Shown here piece by piece: positions 9,355 to 18,795 of a stretch of DNA of 64,000 nt. The position numbers and the translations under genes are program-made. Source of the DNA: Marinobacter sp. F4206 (lineage in GTDB: Bacteria > Pseudomonadota > Gammaproteobacteria > Pseudomonadales > Oleiphilaceae). The DNA lies in NCBI RefSeq assembly GCF_019392195.1, contig NZ_JAHXKI010000003.1, forward strand, positions 62,001 to 126,000, read 5' to 3'. The notes under the pieces are model-generated. The model was given only the letters and a program-made list of their open reading frames with translations. It made no database searches and was not told where the DNA came from. Positions within the stretch are counted from its first letter, which is position 1, and each line of letters begins with the position of its first letter.

Positions 9355-10446
9355 TCAGGCGGCATGTTCCCCTTCGGCCGCGCAGGCCTGATCCCTGCCC
9401 AGGGTTTTGGCCCGGTACAGGGCCTCGTCCGCCCGCTGCAGCAGGCGGTCAATGGATTCGGAACCTCGCATTCCTGCCACACCAACGCTGATGGTGGCCT
9501 TTACCCTGTGTTCGTTCACCGGCACGGCAGAGCGGGCAATTGCTTCGCGGATGCGGTTGGCCATTTTCAGGGCTTCAGAGCTTTCGGTTTCCGGTAACAG
9601 TACCAGGAATTCCTCCCCTCCCCAGCGCGCAAGCGTATCGACCTTCCGGCACTCATTCCGCAGTGTTCGGGCGACCAGGATGATCAGTTCGTCACCGACG
9701 TGGTGGCCGTGGGTGTCGTTTACCGCCTTGAACAGGTCAATGTCCATCAACAGAACCGAGAACGAGCGCGCGCTGCGAAGGTAGCGCTGGTATTCCGCAT
9801 CCAGTTGCGCCAGGGCCTCGCGTCGGTTAGCCAGCCCGGTCAGTGAATCGTGTTTGGCCGCGTATTCGAAATCCGCAGCCAGTTTGAGCAGGCCCAGTTT
9901 GCTGCGCCTGCGACTTTGATCAAGTATGTAGCAGGTGACCATCTCAAACCCGAGGGCCGCGAGCATGGTCAGCCGGAAACCGGAGGTGTAGGGCGAGCCG
10001 AAGAGAGCATCGCCCAGTGGGCTGAACAGCAGAATGAGTGCTGCAAAACCACCGGCGCAGGCCAGTACGCCAACCCGCGCATCGCTGATGTAAAAGATAA
10101 TGGGTGGATAGGCGAACAGCCAGATGATGGCAGAGCCATCTTCCACGGCGTGCACGGCCAGATAGGTGAACAGCACGGTGATCAGGGCAATGAAGCCCCG
10201 GCGCTGCATGAGCCTGCTGCCGGTCAGCCAGAACAGGACGGTATTGACGCCGAGCAGTGCCGCGATCGCAAGAAGCAGGGGCGAGGTGACCGGATCGTCC
10301 TGCAGGCTGGAGCGCCAGGCAAAAAACAGCAACAGTGGGATCGCAACGGCGGTGAGCCAGTTGATCAGAATAGGGACCGGTATTTCACCTTTGACCCGAA
10401 ACTGCGACAGTTTCGTGTCCGGCGTATTCAGTGAACCATGTGTCAT
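9355..10446 (-). CDS. membrane-bound diguanylate cyclase (GGDEF)
   Basis: Makes cyclic di-GMP from two GTP. The 363-residue protein has an N-terminal membrane module of about five or six hydrophobic segments (residues 25-175), then a GGDEF domain (about 190-355). The active-site signature is GGEEF at 276-280, a functional variant, and the inhibitory RxxD site is present five residues ahead (267-270), so product inhibition is expected. No EAL domain. It is divergent from the UbiB-like gene. The signal sensed by the membrane part is unknown. Confidence 0.93.
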   Translation of the reverse strand: MTHGSLNTPDTKLSQFRVKGEIPVPILINWLTAVAIPLLLFFAWRSSLQDDPVTSPLLLAIAALLGVNTVLFWLTGSRLMQRRGFIALITVLFTYLAVHAVEDGSAIIWLFAYPPIIFYISDARVGVLACAGGFAALILLFSPLGDALFGSPYTSGFRLTMLAALGFEMVTCYILDQSRRRSKLGLLKLAADFEYAAKHDSLTGLANRREALAQLDAEYQRYLRSARSFSVLLMDIDLFKAVNDTHGHHVGDELIILVARTLRNECRKVDTLARWGGEEFLVLLPETESSEALKMANRIREAIARSAVPVNEHRVKATISVGVAGMRGSESIDRLLQRADEALYRAKTLGRDQACAAEGEHAA

Positions 10447-10640
10447 GTTCAGGTCTTGTTGTTGTGATGCTGTTCATGGAACCTGTGCAAGCCCATACTA
10501 GATCGGTTTTGGGCCGAAAACTGTGTAAAAACGTAAACAGGTAATACAGACACCTTTAACCCTCTGGCCAGGCGGGCGCATTGGCTCGTTGGCCGGCGAA
10601 TACGGGTCGATACGGTTAGGTCACGTTGCCACAGTATCCG

Positions 10641-10646
10641 TATAAT
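10641..10646 (+). promoter_or_regulatory. candidate -10 box of the ABC1 kinase gene
   Basis: A TATAAT lies 51 bases upstream of the ATG at 10697, in the 250-base gap between the divergent cyclase and kinase genes. A TTAGGT-like sequence about 18-19 bases upstream could be a poor -35. I see nothing else clear in this gap. Confidence 0.35.
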
Positions 10647-10696
10647 GATGACAGCCGCCGGTGACGGTGAAATTCTCGGATCGCGACAGGTCATTC

Positions 10697-12127
10697 ATGT
10701 CAGCCAGACGTTCAGGTAAATCGGTCTCCCGCATCAAAACCGGCAGCTTTGAGCGCCGATTGAGCCTCACCCGCGCCGGTTTGTATGCCGGTGGTCGCAT
10801 GGCCTCGCACATGGCCACCAACTGGTTCAGCAACAAGGAAAAGCGCGAGAAGAAACATCGGGCCATGCTGTCGAGTCAGGCCCGTTTTCTCGTGGACGAG
10901 CTCGGTCAGCTGAAAGGCAGCGTGGTTAAAATCGGCCAGGTCATGGCGCTTTACGGTGAGCATTTCCTGCCGGAAGAGGTGACGGAGGCCTTACACACGC
11001 TGGAAGACCAGACCACGTCTCTGGAATGGCCGGCCATAGAGAAAGTCCTGAAAGAGGAGCTGGGTGCGGGGCGTCTGGCAGAGTTGGACGTGGATCCGGA
11101 GCCGATCGGGGCCGCATCGCTTGGTCAGGTGCACCGGGCCGTGCGACGCAGCGACGGTCTGGAACTGGTGTTGAAGGTCCAGTATCCGGGAGTCGCCGAT
11201 GCCGTCGACAGCGATCTGAACGCGGTTGCCCAGTTGCTGAAAATTGCCCGGCTGGTCAGTTTCGGCCCGGAATTCAATGACTGGCTGGAAGAAGTCCGGG
11301 AGATGATGCATCGGGAGGTGGATTATCGCCTCGAAGCGCGAACCACGGAAAAATTCCGTGACATGCTGGCTGCCGATCCGCGCTTCATCGTTCCTCGGGT
11401 GCTGCAGGAATTCTCCACCGCCCACGTTATTGCCTCAACCTACGAGCATGGTCATGCGGTCAGCTCCGGCCCGGTCCGGGAGCTGCCTCTGGCGCGCCGC
11501 ACCGCCCTGGGCGAGGCGGCGCTGGAACTGTTTTTCCGCGAGTTGTTTGTCTGGGGTGAGATCCAGACCGATCCCAACTTCGGCAATTACCGGATCCGGA
11601 TTGCGGGTGAAGAAGGGGAAGATCGTGGCTATGATCGCATCGTCCTTCTGGATTTCGGCGCCGTTCAGTCCTACAGCGATGAGTTTCTCGACCCGGTCCG
11701 GCAAATGATTCAAGCCTCCTACGAAAACGATCTGGACGCGGTGATCGAGGGCGGTGTAAAACTGCGCTTCATGAGCCGGGACTGGCCCAGGGATGTGCTG
11801 GAGACGTTTGGGGCAGTCTGCATGTCGGTGCTGGAACCCTTGTCCCGGAATCAGGATCAGTGGCCGGACTATGCGGTGAATGTCCATGGCCAGTATCGCT
11901 GGAAGCAGAGCGATTTGCCTTCCCGGGTAGCCCGACAGGCGGCCCGGTCGGCCATCAGCCGGTATTTCCGGGTGCCGCCCAAGGAATTCGTCTTTCTCAA
12001 CCGCAAATTGATTGGCGTGTACACCTTCATCGCCGTTCTTCACTCGGAATTCAATGGTGAGCCGTTGCTCCGCAAATACCTCTACGGTGAGGACGCTTCA
12101 GCCACGAGCCAGAGTACGAAGGCGTAG
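10697..12127 (+). CDS. ABC1/UbiB-family atypical kinase (AarF-like)
   Basis: ABC1/ADCK family protein, 476 residues. It shows the family-specific KxGQ motif (78-81, KIGQ), the Ala-rich nucleotide loop (GAASLGQ, about 138-144), a QTDPNFGNY catalytic loop and DFG at about 319. I preferred the ATG at 10697 (ACAGG just upstream) over the GTG at 10661. UbiB itself normally lies with ubiE-ubiJ, has C-terminal membrane helices and is longer; here there is no such operon and no clear C-terminal helix pair, so this is probably a paralogue with unknown lipid-related substrate rather than ubiB itself. Confidence 0.88.
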   Translation: MSARRSGKSVSRIKTGSFERRLSLTRAGLYAGGRMASHMATNWFSNKEKREKKHRAMLSSQARFLVDELGQLKGSVVKIGQVMALYGEHFLPEEVTEALHTLEDQTTSLEWPAIEKVLKEELGAGRLAELDVDPEPIGAASLGQVHRAVRRSDGLELVLKVQYPGVADAVDSDLNAVAQLLKIARLVSFGPEFNDWLEEVREMMHREVDYRLEARTTEKFRDMLAADPRFIVPRVLQEFSTAHVIASTYEHGHAVSSGPVRELPLARRTALGEAALELFFRELFVWGEIQTDPNFGNYRIRIAGEEGEDRGYDRIVLLDFGAVQSYSDEFLDPVRQMIQASYENDLDAVIEGGVKLRFMSRDWPRDVLETFGAVCMSVLEPLSRNQDQWPDYAVNVHGQYRWKQSDLPSRVARQAARSAISRYFRVPPKEFVFLNRKLIGVYTFIAVLHSEFNGEPLLRKYLYGEDASATSQSTKA

Positions 12128-12510
12128 CGAAGGCCCTTGCCAATTCCCACCAGGATTACAAAGTTGAGCCAGGGCACCCGCATGATGCCGCCCACAAGCG
12201 TGAGCGCATCTCCGCCGAGCGGTAACCACCCAAGCAGCAGGGACCACTGACCGTAGCGGTTGAACCGGTTGCGGGCACGATGCAGCTGCAGTTCGGAAAT
12301 CGGAAACCACCGCTTATCCTTAAAGCGATCCACTTGCCGGCCGATAACGCCATTAACAACGGAACCGAGCGTGTTGCCGAGCGTGGCCCAGAACCACAGC
12401 CACCAGTAGGACAATCCCTGAGTTACCAGGGTGCCCAGTAATATCTCGGAGTATGCGGGTAGCAGCGTTGCGGCTGCGAATGCCGTCAGGAACAGCGTCA
12501 GGTACGCCAA
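12082..12510 (-). CDS. YqaA family membrane protein (SNARE-associated/VTT)
   Basis: A 142-residue membrane protein of the YqaA branch of the DedA/VTT superfamily. It shows about four hydrophobic segments and the typical PAYSEILLGTL entry, GNTLGSVVNGVIGR and LLGWLPLGGDALTLVGG sequences. DedA relatives flip or scramble lipids; whether YqaA does is not known. Its last 46 bases overlap the end of the convergent ABC1 kinase gene, and its start is 61 bases from the divergent chemoreceptor gene. Confidence 0.88.
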   Translation of the reverse strand: MAYLTLFLTAFAAATLLPAYSEILLGTLVTQGLSYWWLWFWATLGNTLGSVVNGVIGRQVDRFKDKRWFPISELQLHRARNRFNRYGQWSLLLGWLPLGGDALTLVGGIMRVPWLNFVILVGIGKGLRYAFVLWLVAEASSP

Positions 12511-12571
12511 CCAGACCTCCTTGCATCAAGAATCAGAACGTCGCCTTATTCGTTAAACAGGTCGCCCCACG

Positions 12572-14698
12572 ATGAAAAAGCTTTCCCTTCAGTTCAAACT
12601 CTATGCCCTGGTGATATCCCTGTTGCTGGTGATGGGTATCAGCATCGTTGTCACCGCCCAGATGTCGCTTGGCAGCATGGAAGACCGGCTGACTTCCGAA
12701 ACCCGGGATACGGTACAGGGTATTGTCATGGACCAGTTGAGCGCAACGGCGGGCAAGTACGGTGAACTGGTGAGCGGCCAGTTTGCCACCGCGTACCGGA
12801 CGCCGGAGGTGGTTCGGAATGTTATTACCCGCAACATCGAGGCCGACAGCTCGGGACGAATCAGCCGCCGGGCGCTCCAGGAAACCGTCGGAGCGGTCCT
12901 CGAAGAGCAGGGGAGCCTCAGTTCCATCTATGCCCAGTTCGAACCGGATGCCTACGACGGCCAGGACCGGTATTTCACCGGCGGTGTCGAAGAGCACAGC
13001 AGCGACGAAGGCACTCTGGAAATCTATTACTACCGGGATCCGGAAGGCAACGTGGTATTCAGCCGGACCGAAGATCCCGCTACCAAGTACCTGGAGCAGC
13101 GCAACGAGTTCGGTATCCGGGAAGCAGAGTGGTATCTCTGTTCCCGTGACCAAAAGGCGCCCTGCATCATGGAGCCCTATGAGTACGAGATCGAAGAGGG
13201 CTACAGCGAACTGATGACCAGCCTGGTCATGCCCATTCTCAATGATGGCGAATTTGCCGGGGTGACGGGTACCGACATCAACCTGTCCACGCTGCAGAAA
13301 ACCATCGCGGGGGTCAGCCAGAACCTGTTCGATGGCCAGTCCCGGGTCACGCTGCTGAGCAAGGGCGGGCTGATCGCGGCGTCCAGTCATTATCAGGATT
13401 ACCTGGGCCGGCCATTGCAGGAGGCATTGCCCGAGCTGGGGGATGAATTCGTCCAGTTGCACGCCGGGAAGGGCAGTTTCGATAACGGTGAAACCCTCGC
13501 GGTCTCCTATCCCATTGAGATCGGCCTCGCCGATACCCAGTGGTCCCTGCTGATTGAGTTGCCACGGGATACAGCGCTCGCCAGTGTGAACGAGATAACC
13601 ACGATGCTTTCGGACGAAGTGGCGGCAACGGCGACGGGTCAGACTGTTGTCGGCGTGGTGGTGGTCGTGCTGGCAACGATGGTACTGGTCCTGCTGGTGC
13701 GGTCGGTTACCCGACCGTTGAACGAAATTCGGGACCGGATGCAGAACCTGGCCAGTGCCGAGGGCGACCTGACCCGGGAGCTGGATATCGATACCCACGC
13801 CGAGCTGATTGATCTCGCGGCTGGTTTCAATACCTTCCTTGGCCGCCTTCGGGGAATGATCAACGACCTTAAGGACGTGAACGCGCGTGTCAGTGAACAG
13901 GCCAGGGGCGTCGGCTCTATTGCCCTGGAAACCGACGAGCAGACATCCCGTCAGCATCAGGACATCGACAGCGTGGTGACCGCGATGAACGAGATGTCCG
14001 CGGCGGCGGGAGAGGTTGCCGGTTTCGCCGTGGATGCCGCGGATAACGCCCGCATGGCCCAGGATGGTATCCAGTTTACCCAGGACACGTTGCTGTCGGC
14101 GGTCAACGGAGTCAACGCAGTGTCCAGCAACATGACCGAGGCGAGCACGGCGATTGGCCATGTTGCCAGTCGCAGTGAGGACATTAACCGCATTCTGGAC
14201 GTTATTCGGGGGGTCGCTGAGCAGACCAATCTGCTGGCGTTAAACGCCGCTATCGAAGCCGCCCGGGCCGGTGAACAGGGGCGGGGATTTGCCGTGGTCG
14301 CCGATGAAGTGCGGACCCTGGCTTCACGGACCCGCGAGTCCACCGACGAAATCAGTGACATGATTGATGGCCTGAAAGTGGACGTAAATGGCGCGGTCTC
14401 GGTTATCGAGAGTGGTGTGGAGCGAGCCTCCAGCGCGGTTGACGGTACCCAGGAAGCGGCTCATTCGCTGGCAACGGTGGTCGAGCGGATTGGCACGATT
14501 GTCGAGCATGTGACCCACGTTGCCACCGCTGCCGAGGAGCAGAGTTCCGTCAGTGAGGAAATCAATCGAAACCTGACCCAGATTGGCGATGCCGCCAACG
14601 ATCTCAGAGAACTGGCAACCCGTGTCAAAGGCAGCGGAATGACGCTGGATGAACAGGTCCAGGTGCTTGAACGGGAACTCGGTCGCTTGAAAACCTGA
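12572..14698 (+). CDS. methyl-accepting chemotaxis protein with dCache sensor
   Basis: A 708-residue chemoreceptor. A first membrane helix at about residues 8-29 is followed by a large periplasmic domain (30-350), whose length and the [24 protein letters not shown] stretch suit a double-Cache (PDC) fold. The second membrane helix is at about 352-374, then HAMP (to about 430) and the coiled-coil signalling domain. The conserved hairpin tip, with [19 protein letters not shown], is at about 549-567. No C-terminal CheR-binding pentapeptide is seen. The ligand is unknown; Cache receptors often bind amino acids or carboxylates. Confidence 0.93.
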   Translation: MKKLSLQFKLYALVISLLLVMGISIVVTAQMSLGSMEDRLTSETRDTVQGIVMDQLSATAGKYGELVSGQFATAYRTPEVVRNVITRNIEADSSGRISRRALQETVGAVLEEQGSLSSIYAQFEPDAYDGQDRYFTGGVEEHSSDEGTLEIYYYRDPEGNVVFSRTEDPATKYLEQRNEFGIREAEWYLCSRDQKAPCIMEPYEYEIEEGYSELMTSLVMPILNDGEFAGVTGTDINLSTLQKTIAGVSQNLFDGQSRVTLLSKGGLIAASSHYQDYLGRPLQEALPELGDEFVQLHAGKGSFDNGETLAVSYPIEIGLADTQWSLLIELPRDTALASVNEITTMLSDEVAATATGQTVVGVVVVVLATMVLVLLVRSVTRPLNEIRDRMQNLASAEGDLTRELDIDTHAELIDLAAGFNTFLGRLRGMINDLKDVNARVSEQARGVGSIALETDEQTSRQHQDIDSVVTAMNEMSAAAGEVAGFAVDAADNARMAQDGIQFTQDTLLSAVNGVNAVSSNMTEASTAIGHVASRSEDINRILDVIRGVAEQTNLLALNAAIEAARAGEQGRGFAVVADEVRTLASRTRESTDEISDMIDGLKVDVNGAVSVIESGVERASSAVDGTQEAAHSLATVVERIGTIVEHVTHVATAAEEQSSVSEEINRNLTQIGDAANDLRELATRVKGSGMTLDEQVQVLERELGRLKT

Positions 14699-14834
14699 CC
14701 GGGCATGCGGGCATCGTCCCGCGCTATGAGGGTGATTCAAAGCATCAATTTTCATTTCCAGGCCGTCGTGAGATCATTCGTTTCAGGATTTTACAGGCAG
14801 ATAACCAGATAGCGCCGGTGTTCAGGAGGTCGTT

Positions 14835-15089
14835 ATGGAACAGATTACTATTTATGGCCGCACAAGCTGCGGCTTCTGTGTTCGGGCCAAGAGCCTGTGC
14901 GAAGCCAAGGGGCTGTCGTACAAATGGGTTGATGTGATGGCGGAAGGGCTGAGCAAGGCTGACATTGCCGACCGGATCGGCCGGCCTGTGCACACGGTGC
15001 CTCAGATCCTGGTGGGTGATCAGTACATTGGTGGCTGTGACGAGTTTTTTGCCTTCGTGCGCGAACGGGAAGCAGCGACAGTCGGTTGA
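14835..15089 (+). CDS. grxC: glutaredoxin 3 family, CGFC active site
   Basis: An 84-residue GrxC-type glutaredoxin that reduces disulfides with glutathione. The redox site is C12-G-F-C15, unlike the usual CPYC; the cis-proline motif TVP and the GGCDEF glutathione-binding loop are intact. A strong AGGAGG ribosome binding site lies just upstream of the ATG. It is followed by a clear terminator. The symbol follows the family; in many gammaproteobacteria the grx gene lies near secB, which is not the case here. Confidence 0.9.
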   Translation: MEQITIYGRTSCGFCVRAKSLCEAKGLSYKWVDVMAEGLSKADIADRIGRPVHTVPQILVGDQYIGGCDEFFAFVREREAATVG

Positions 15090-15114
15090 TCGGGTTCTCG
15101 CGATGAGAAAGAAA

Positions 15115-15150
15115 AACGCCCGGAAGTGTGAGCTTCCGGGCGTTTTTTAT
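15115..15150 (+). terminator. rho-independent terminator after grxC
   Basis: A perfect 12-base-pair stem (AACGCCCGGAAG, 15115-15126, with its complement at 15133-15144), a 6-base loop and a run of T. It lies 26 bases after the grxC stop. The A-run on the other side makes it usable also by the convergent pfp gene. Confidence 0.92.
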
Positions 15151-15170
15151 GGGGCGGATGTTGGCGCCGT

Positions 15171-16433
15171 TCAGAGATCGAATGGTGTTTTGAGTTTCTT
15201 TTCGACCAGCTGGTTCTTCAGTTTCGCCACCCGTGGCAGCCCGTTATCGAACGGCGGGAAGCTCTCGCCGACGATCAGCGGTTGCAGGTAGTCGCGGCAA
15301 TCCTGGGTAATGCCGAAGCCATCGTCGGTGATGTAATGGATTGGCATTTTCTTTTCCTGGTTGGCCACTTCGCTCAGGGGCGCTTCACCAATCTTCCAGC
15401 GGTAGGGCGTACCCTGTTCCCGGACAATGGTGGGCATCAGCGCCTGCTTGCCGTTCACCGCCATCTCCACAGCGGCCTCGCCGACCGCGTAGGCCTGCTG
15501 GACATCGGTGGCTGATGCTATGTGGCGGGCACTGCGCTGCAGGTAATCGGCAACGGCCCAGTGGTACTTGTGGCCCAGGGCCTGTTTCACCATGTTGGCC
15601 AATGCCGGGGCAACGCCGCCGAGCTGGGTGTGGCCAAAGGCATCCTTGGCGCCGGCATCAGCCAGGAACCGGCCGTCTTCGTACTGAGCACCTTCGGAGG
15701 CAACCACCACGCAATAACCGTACTCCTTCACGCAGTGATCGACCCGGGCGAGGAAGGCATCGCGATCAAACGGGATTTCCGGGAACAGGATGATGTGTGG
15801 CGGCTCGCCTTCACCCTGGCCGGCCAAGCCACCGGAGGCGGCGATCCAGCCGGCATGGCGTCCCATTACCTCGAGGATGAAGACCTTGGTGGAGGTCTCG
15901 CACATCGACTTGATGTCCAGGCTGGCTTCGAGGGTGGAGGTGGCAATGTACTTGGCGACGGAACCGAAGCCCGGGCAGCAGTCCGTGAACGGCAGGTCGT
16001 TATCCACGGTTTTGGGCACCCCGATGCAGGTAATGGGGTAGCCCATCTTGTCGGCAATCTGGGAAACCTTGTAGGCGGTGTCCTGGGAATCACCACCGCC
16101 GTTGTAGAAGAAGTAGCCGATGTCGTGGGCCCGGAACACTTCAATCAGGCGCTCATACTCGCGGCGATTCTCGGAAAGGTTCTTGAGCTTGTGGCGGCAG
16201 GAGCCGAATGCGCCGCCGGGGGTGTGAATCAGGGCCTGGATGGCGTCTTCGCTTTCAAGGCTGGTATCAATCAGTTCTTCCTTCAGTGCCCCGATGATGC
16301 CGTTGCGGCCGGCGTAGACCTTGCCAATTTTGTCCGGGTGTTTGCGGGCGGTCTGGATGACGCCGCTGGCACTGGCATTGATAACGGCGGTGACACCGCC
16401 GGATTGAGCGTAGAATGCGTTCTTGATGGCCAT
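15171..16433 (-). CDS. pfp: pyrophosphate-dependent 6-phosphofructokinase
   Basis: Interconverts fructose 6-phosphate and fructose 1,6-bisphosphate with pyrophosphate. At 420 residues it is longer than ATP-dependent PfkA (about 320). The phosphate-donor loop reads GGGDS (112-116), with Asp where ATP enzymes have Gly, and PKTVDND (140-146) has Lys where ATP enzymes have Gly; both point to PPi use. The frame extends 17 codons upstream, but MAIKNAFYAQSGG at 16433 is the family start. It converges with grxC and diverges from mpl. Confidence 0.92.
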   Translation of the reverse strand: MAIKNAFYAQSGGVTAVINASASGVIQTARKHPDKIGKVYAGRNGIIGALKEELIDTSLESEDAIQALIHTPGGAFGSCRHKLKNLSENRREYERLIEVFRAHDIGYFFYNGGGDSQDTAYKVSQIADKMGYPITCIGVPKTVDNDLPFTDCCPGFGSVAKYIATSTLEASLDIKSMCETSTKVFILEVMGRHAGWIAASGGLAGQGEGEPPHIILFPEIPFDRDAFLARVDHCVKEYGYCVVVASEGAQYEDGRFLADAGAKDAFGHTQLGGVAPALANMVKQALGHKYHWAVADYLQRSARHIASATDVQQAYAVGEAAVEMAVNGKQALMPTIVREQGTPYRWKIGEAPLSEVANQEKKMPIHYITDDGFGITQDCRDYLQPLIVGESFPPFDNGLPRVAKLKNQLVEKKLKTPFDL

Positions 16434-16589
16434 CTCGGGCTGGAGCCTCCTGCTGGTTCGACAATGGCGCAGATGATACGCCAAACGACGCGGATTTTCA
16501 TGAGCAGGATTGCGGATGGCAGGCCTCTTGACGGGCTCGGGCGGATACGGGAGGCTTGTCGGGTTTCATTGGGAGAGGGCAGTAGCGGA

Positions 16590-17984
16590 ATGCATATTCA
16601 TATCCTGGGAATCTGTGGCACTTTTATGGGCAGCCTTGCGGTGTTGGCGCGGGAGCTGGGTCATACGGTCACCGGTTCCGACCAGGGCGTCTATCCACCC
16701 ATGAGTACCCAGTTGGAAGCTCAGGGTATCCAGCTGATGGAAGGCTACAGTGCCGACCATCTGGAACCCTCGCCGGATCTGGTGCTGATTGGTAATGCCA
16801 TGTCCCGGGGCAACGCGGAAGTGGAGGCGGTCCTCAACCAGAACATTGATTATATGTCGGGGCCCGAGTGGTTGGCCCGGGAAGTTCTGAGGCATCGTTG
16901 GGTGCTGGCCGTGGCCGGCACCCACGGCAAAACCACGACGACCTCGATGCTGCTGTGGATTCTCGAGCAGGCCGGATTCGAACCGGGATATCTGGTGGGT
17001 GGCGTGCCCAAGGATTTTCCGGTTTCGGCGCGGCTTGGCAACAGCGATTTTTTTGTCATCGAAGCGGACGAATACGACAGCGCGTTTTTTGACAAGCGCT
17101 CGAAATTCATCCATTACCGCCCCCATACCCTGATCCTCAACAACCTGGAATTCGATCACGCCGACATCTTCGACAATGTCGAGGCCATTGAGCGGCAATT
17201 CCATCACTTGGTTCGCACCGTGCCGTCCCAGGGCCTGATTATTCGACCGGCGGTCGATACCCATCTCGATAACGCTCTCGAGCTGGGGTGCTGGAGCCCG
17301 GTCCAGGATACGGCGATCGGAAGCGAGACGCCTCGCACCTCGGACTGGCGGGCGGAGCTGCTTTCCGAGGATGGCAGCCGGTTCATGGTGATCCATCATG
17401 AGCAGCCGGTAGCCACCCTGAAGTGGGACCAGACCGGCATGCACAACGTACGCAATGCCCTCGCTGCGATCGCCGCCGCCCGCCATGTGGGCGTGACACC
17501 GGACCATGCGGTCGCGGCACTGTGCCGGTTCTCCGGCGTAAAGCGCCGAATGGAGCTGCTGGCGGATATCGGTGGCATCCGGGTTTATGACGATTTTGCC
17601 CATCATCCAACCGCCATAGCGACCACACTTGAGGGATTGCGGGCCCAGGTTGGTGACGAGCCAATCCTCGCGCTGATCGAACCTCGCTCCAATACCATGA
17701 AGCAGGGCGTGCACCAGAAAACGTTGCTGCCCAGTGCAGCTGCCGCTGACCGGGTCCTCTGGGCAAACCTGAACGGGATGGCGTGGCTGCCCGAGCTGGT
17801 TTCCGACTGGCAGGCCGGAAATCAGGGGAAGGGGCAGCACACAGTGGAGGACTCGGTCGACGACCTGATCGGCCGGGCATTGGACGATCTGCCCAGCCCC
17901 TGCCACATTGTGATCATGAGCAACGGCGGATTCGGTGGCATCCACGGTAAACTCGTTGCCGAACTCGAGCGTGTTCAGGGCTGA
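16590..17984 (+). CDS. mpl: UDP-MurNAc:L-Ala-gamma-D-Glu-meso-DAP ligase
   Basis: Recycles murein tripeptide by ligating it to UDP-MurNAc, a Mur-ligase-family reaction using ATP. The protein has 464 residues. The N-terminal dinucleotide-like fold starts [14 protein letters not shown]; the P-loop GTHGKTTT is at 110-117; EADEYDSAF and the FAHHPTAI motif that marks Mpl are visible. The open frame continues far upstream, antisense to pfp, but the ATG at 16590 matches the family start and follows GGGAGAGGG. ubiX follows after 37 bases, the same order as in Pseudomonas. Confidence 0.96.
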   Translation: MHIHILGICGTFMGSLAVLARELGHTVTGSDQGVYPPMSTQLEAQGIQLMEGYSADHLEPSPDLVLIGNAMSRGNAEVEAVLNQNIDYMSGPEWLAREVLRHRWVLAVAGTHGKTTTTSMLLWILEQAGFEPGYLVGGVPKDFPVSARLGNSDFFVIEADEYDSAFFDKRSKFIHYRPHTLILNNLEFDHADIFDNVEAIERQFHHLVRTVPSQGLIIRPAVDTHLDNALELGCWSPVQDTAIGSETPRTSDWRAELLSEDGSRFMVIHHEQPVATLKWDQTGMHNVRNALAAIAAARHVGVTPDHAVAALCRFSGVKRRMELLADIGGIRVYDDFAHHPTAIATTLEGLRAQVGDEPILALIEPRSNTMKQGVHQKTLLPSAAAADRVLWANLNGMAWLPELVSDWQAGNQGKGQHTVEDSVDDLIGRALDDLPSPCHIVIMSNGGFGGIHGKLVAELERVQG

Positions 17985-18021
17985 CCATCCGGTAATTCTT
18001 TCCTCAATCCAGGGCCAAGTA

Positions 18022-18669
18022 ATGAATGAGCATTCCCCGCAGGCGCGAACCATCAACCTGGCGTTTACGGGTGCCTCCGGCGCCCAGTATGGCTTGCGCC
18101 TGCTGCAATGCCTGGTTGCGGCGGGTTGCCGGGTCCATGTGATGGTCAGTCGGGCGGCTCAGGTCGTGATTGCCACGGAAACCGATCTGAAGCTGCCAGG
18201 CTCACCACCGGCGATGCAGGAGACCCTGACCGAGTGGTCGCAGGCGAAGCCCGGGCAGGTACTGGTGTTCGGTCGGGAAGACTGGTTTGCCCCGCCGGCC
18301 TCAGGCTCTGGCGAAAAAGCCCCGCTGGTAGTGTGCCCCTGCAGCACCGGCACTCTCTCGGCCCTGGCCACCGGGGCCAGCAACAACCTCATCGAACGCG
18401 CCGGCGATGTGGCTCTGAAAGAGCGCAGGCAACTGATCCTGGTACCGCGGGAAGCGCCTTTTTCCGAGGTCCATCTGGAGAATATGCTGAAGCTGACGCG
18501 CATGGGCGCCGTCATCATGCCGGCCAGCCCGGGGTTCTATCACAAACCTTCCTCCGTGCAGGATCTGGTGGATTTTGTGGTCGCGCGCCTGCTGGACCAT
18601 CTCGATATCCCCCAGGATTTGATGCCACGCTGGGGCGAGGAGCGAGCCCAGGGCAAGCGTAGCGGCTGA
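18022..18669 (+). CDS. ubiX: flavin prenyltransferase UbiX
   Basis: Makes prenylated FMN, the cofactor of the UbiD decarboxylase in ubiquinone synthesis. The 215-residue protein starts [21 protein letters not shown]; the FMN-binding GASGAQYG, the [12 protein letters not shown] segment and the [16 protein letters not shown] and [11 protein letters not shown] motifs are present. A longer in-frame start at 17935 lies inside mpl and is not favoured. Probably cotranscribed with mpl. Confidence 0.95.
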   Translation: MNEHSPQARTINLAFTGASGAQYGLRLLQCLVAAGCRVHVMVSRAAQVVIATETDLKLPGSPPAMQETLTEWSQAKPGQVLVFGREDWFAPPASGSGEKAPLVVCPCSTGTLSALATGASNNLIERAGDVALKERRQLILVPREAPFSEVHLENMLKLTRMGAVIMPASPGFYHKPSSVQDLVDFVVARLLDHLDIPQDLMPRWGEERAQGKRSG

Positions 18670-18795
18670 ACCCGATCCCTATCGGCGATGGTTTTGGTCA
18701 GCGCGATTGATGGTTTTCATCATTGAGCGAAAGGGTCTCCGGACCGAGACTTGGTGGACGACAATCACAACACAGGTCATCCACCGAGGTTCATC

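Noticed and set aside
12511..12571. Sigma-28 promoter for the chemoreceptor
   Set aside because: A GCCTTATT sequence is there but no TAAA at the right distance.
12533..14161. 542-codon open frame antisense to the chemoreceptor gene
   Set aside because: Shadow of high GC coding on the other strand; no ribosome binding site, composition rich in His/Gln/Gly/Arg as typical for mirror frames.
15522..16589. 356-codon upstream extension of mpl
   Set aside because: It is antisense to pfp; Mpl homologues start at MHIHILG.
16566..18056. 496-codon open frame antisense to mpl
   Set aside because: Mirror frame of mpl and the start of ubiX; no protein-family resemblance.
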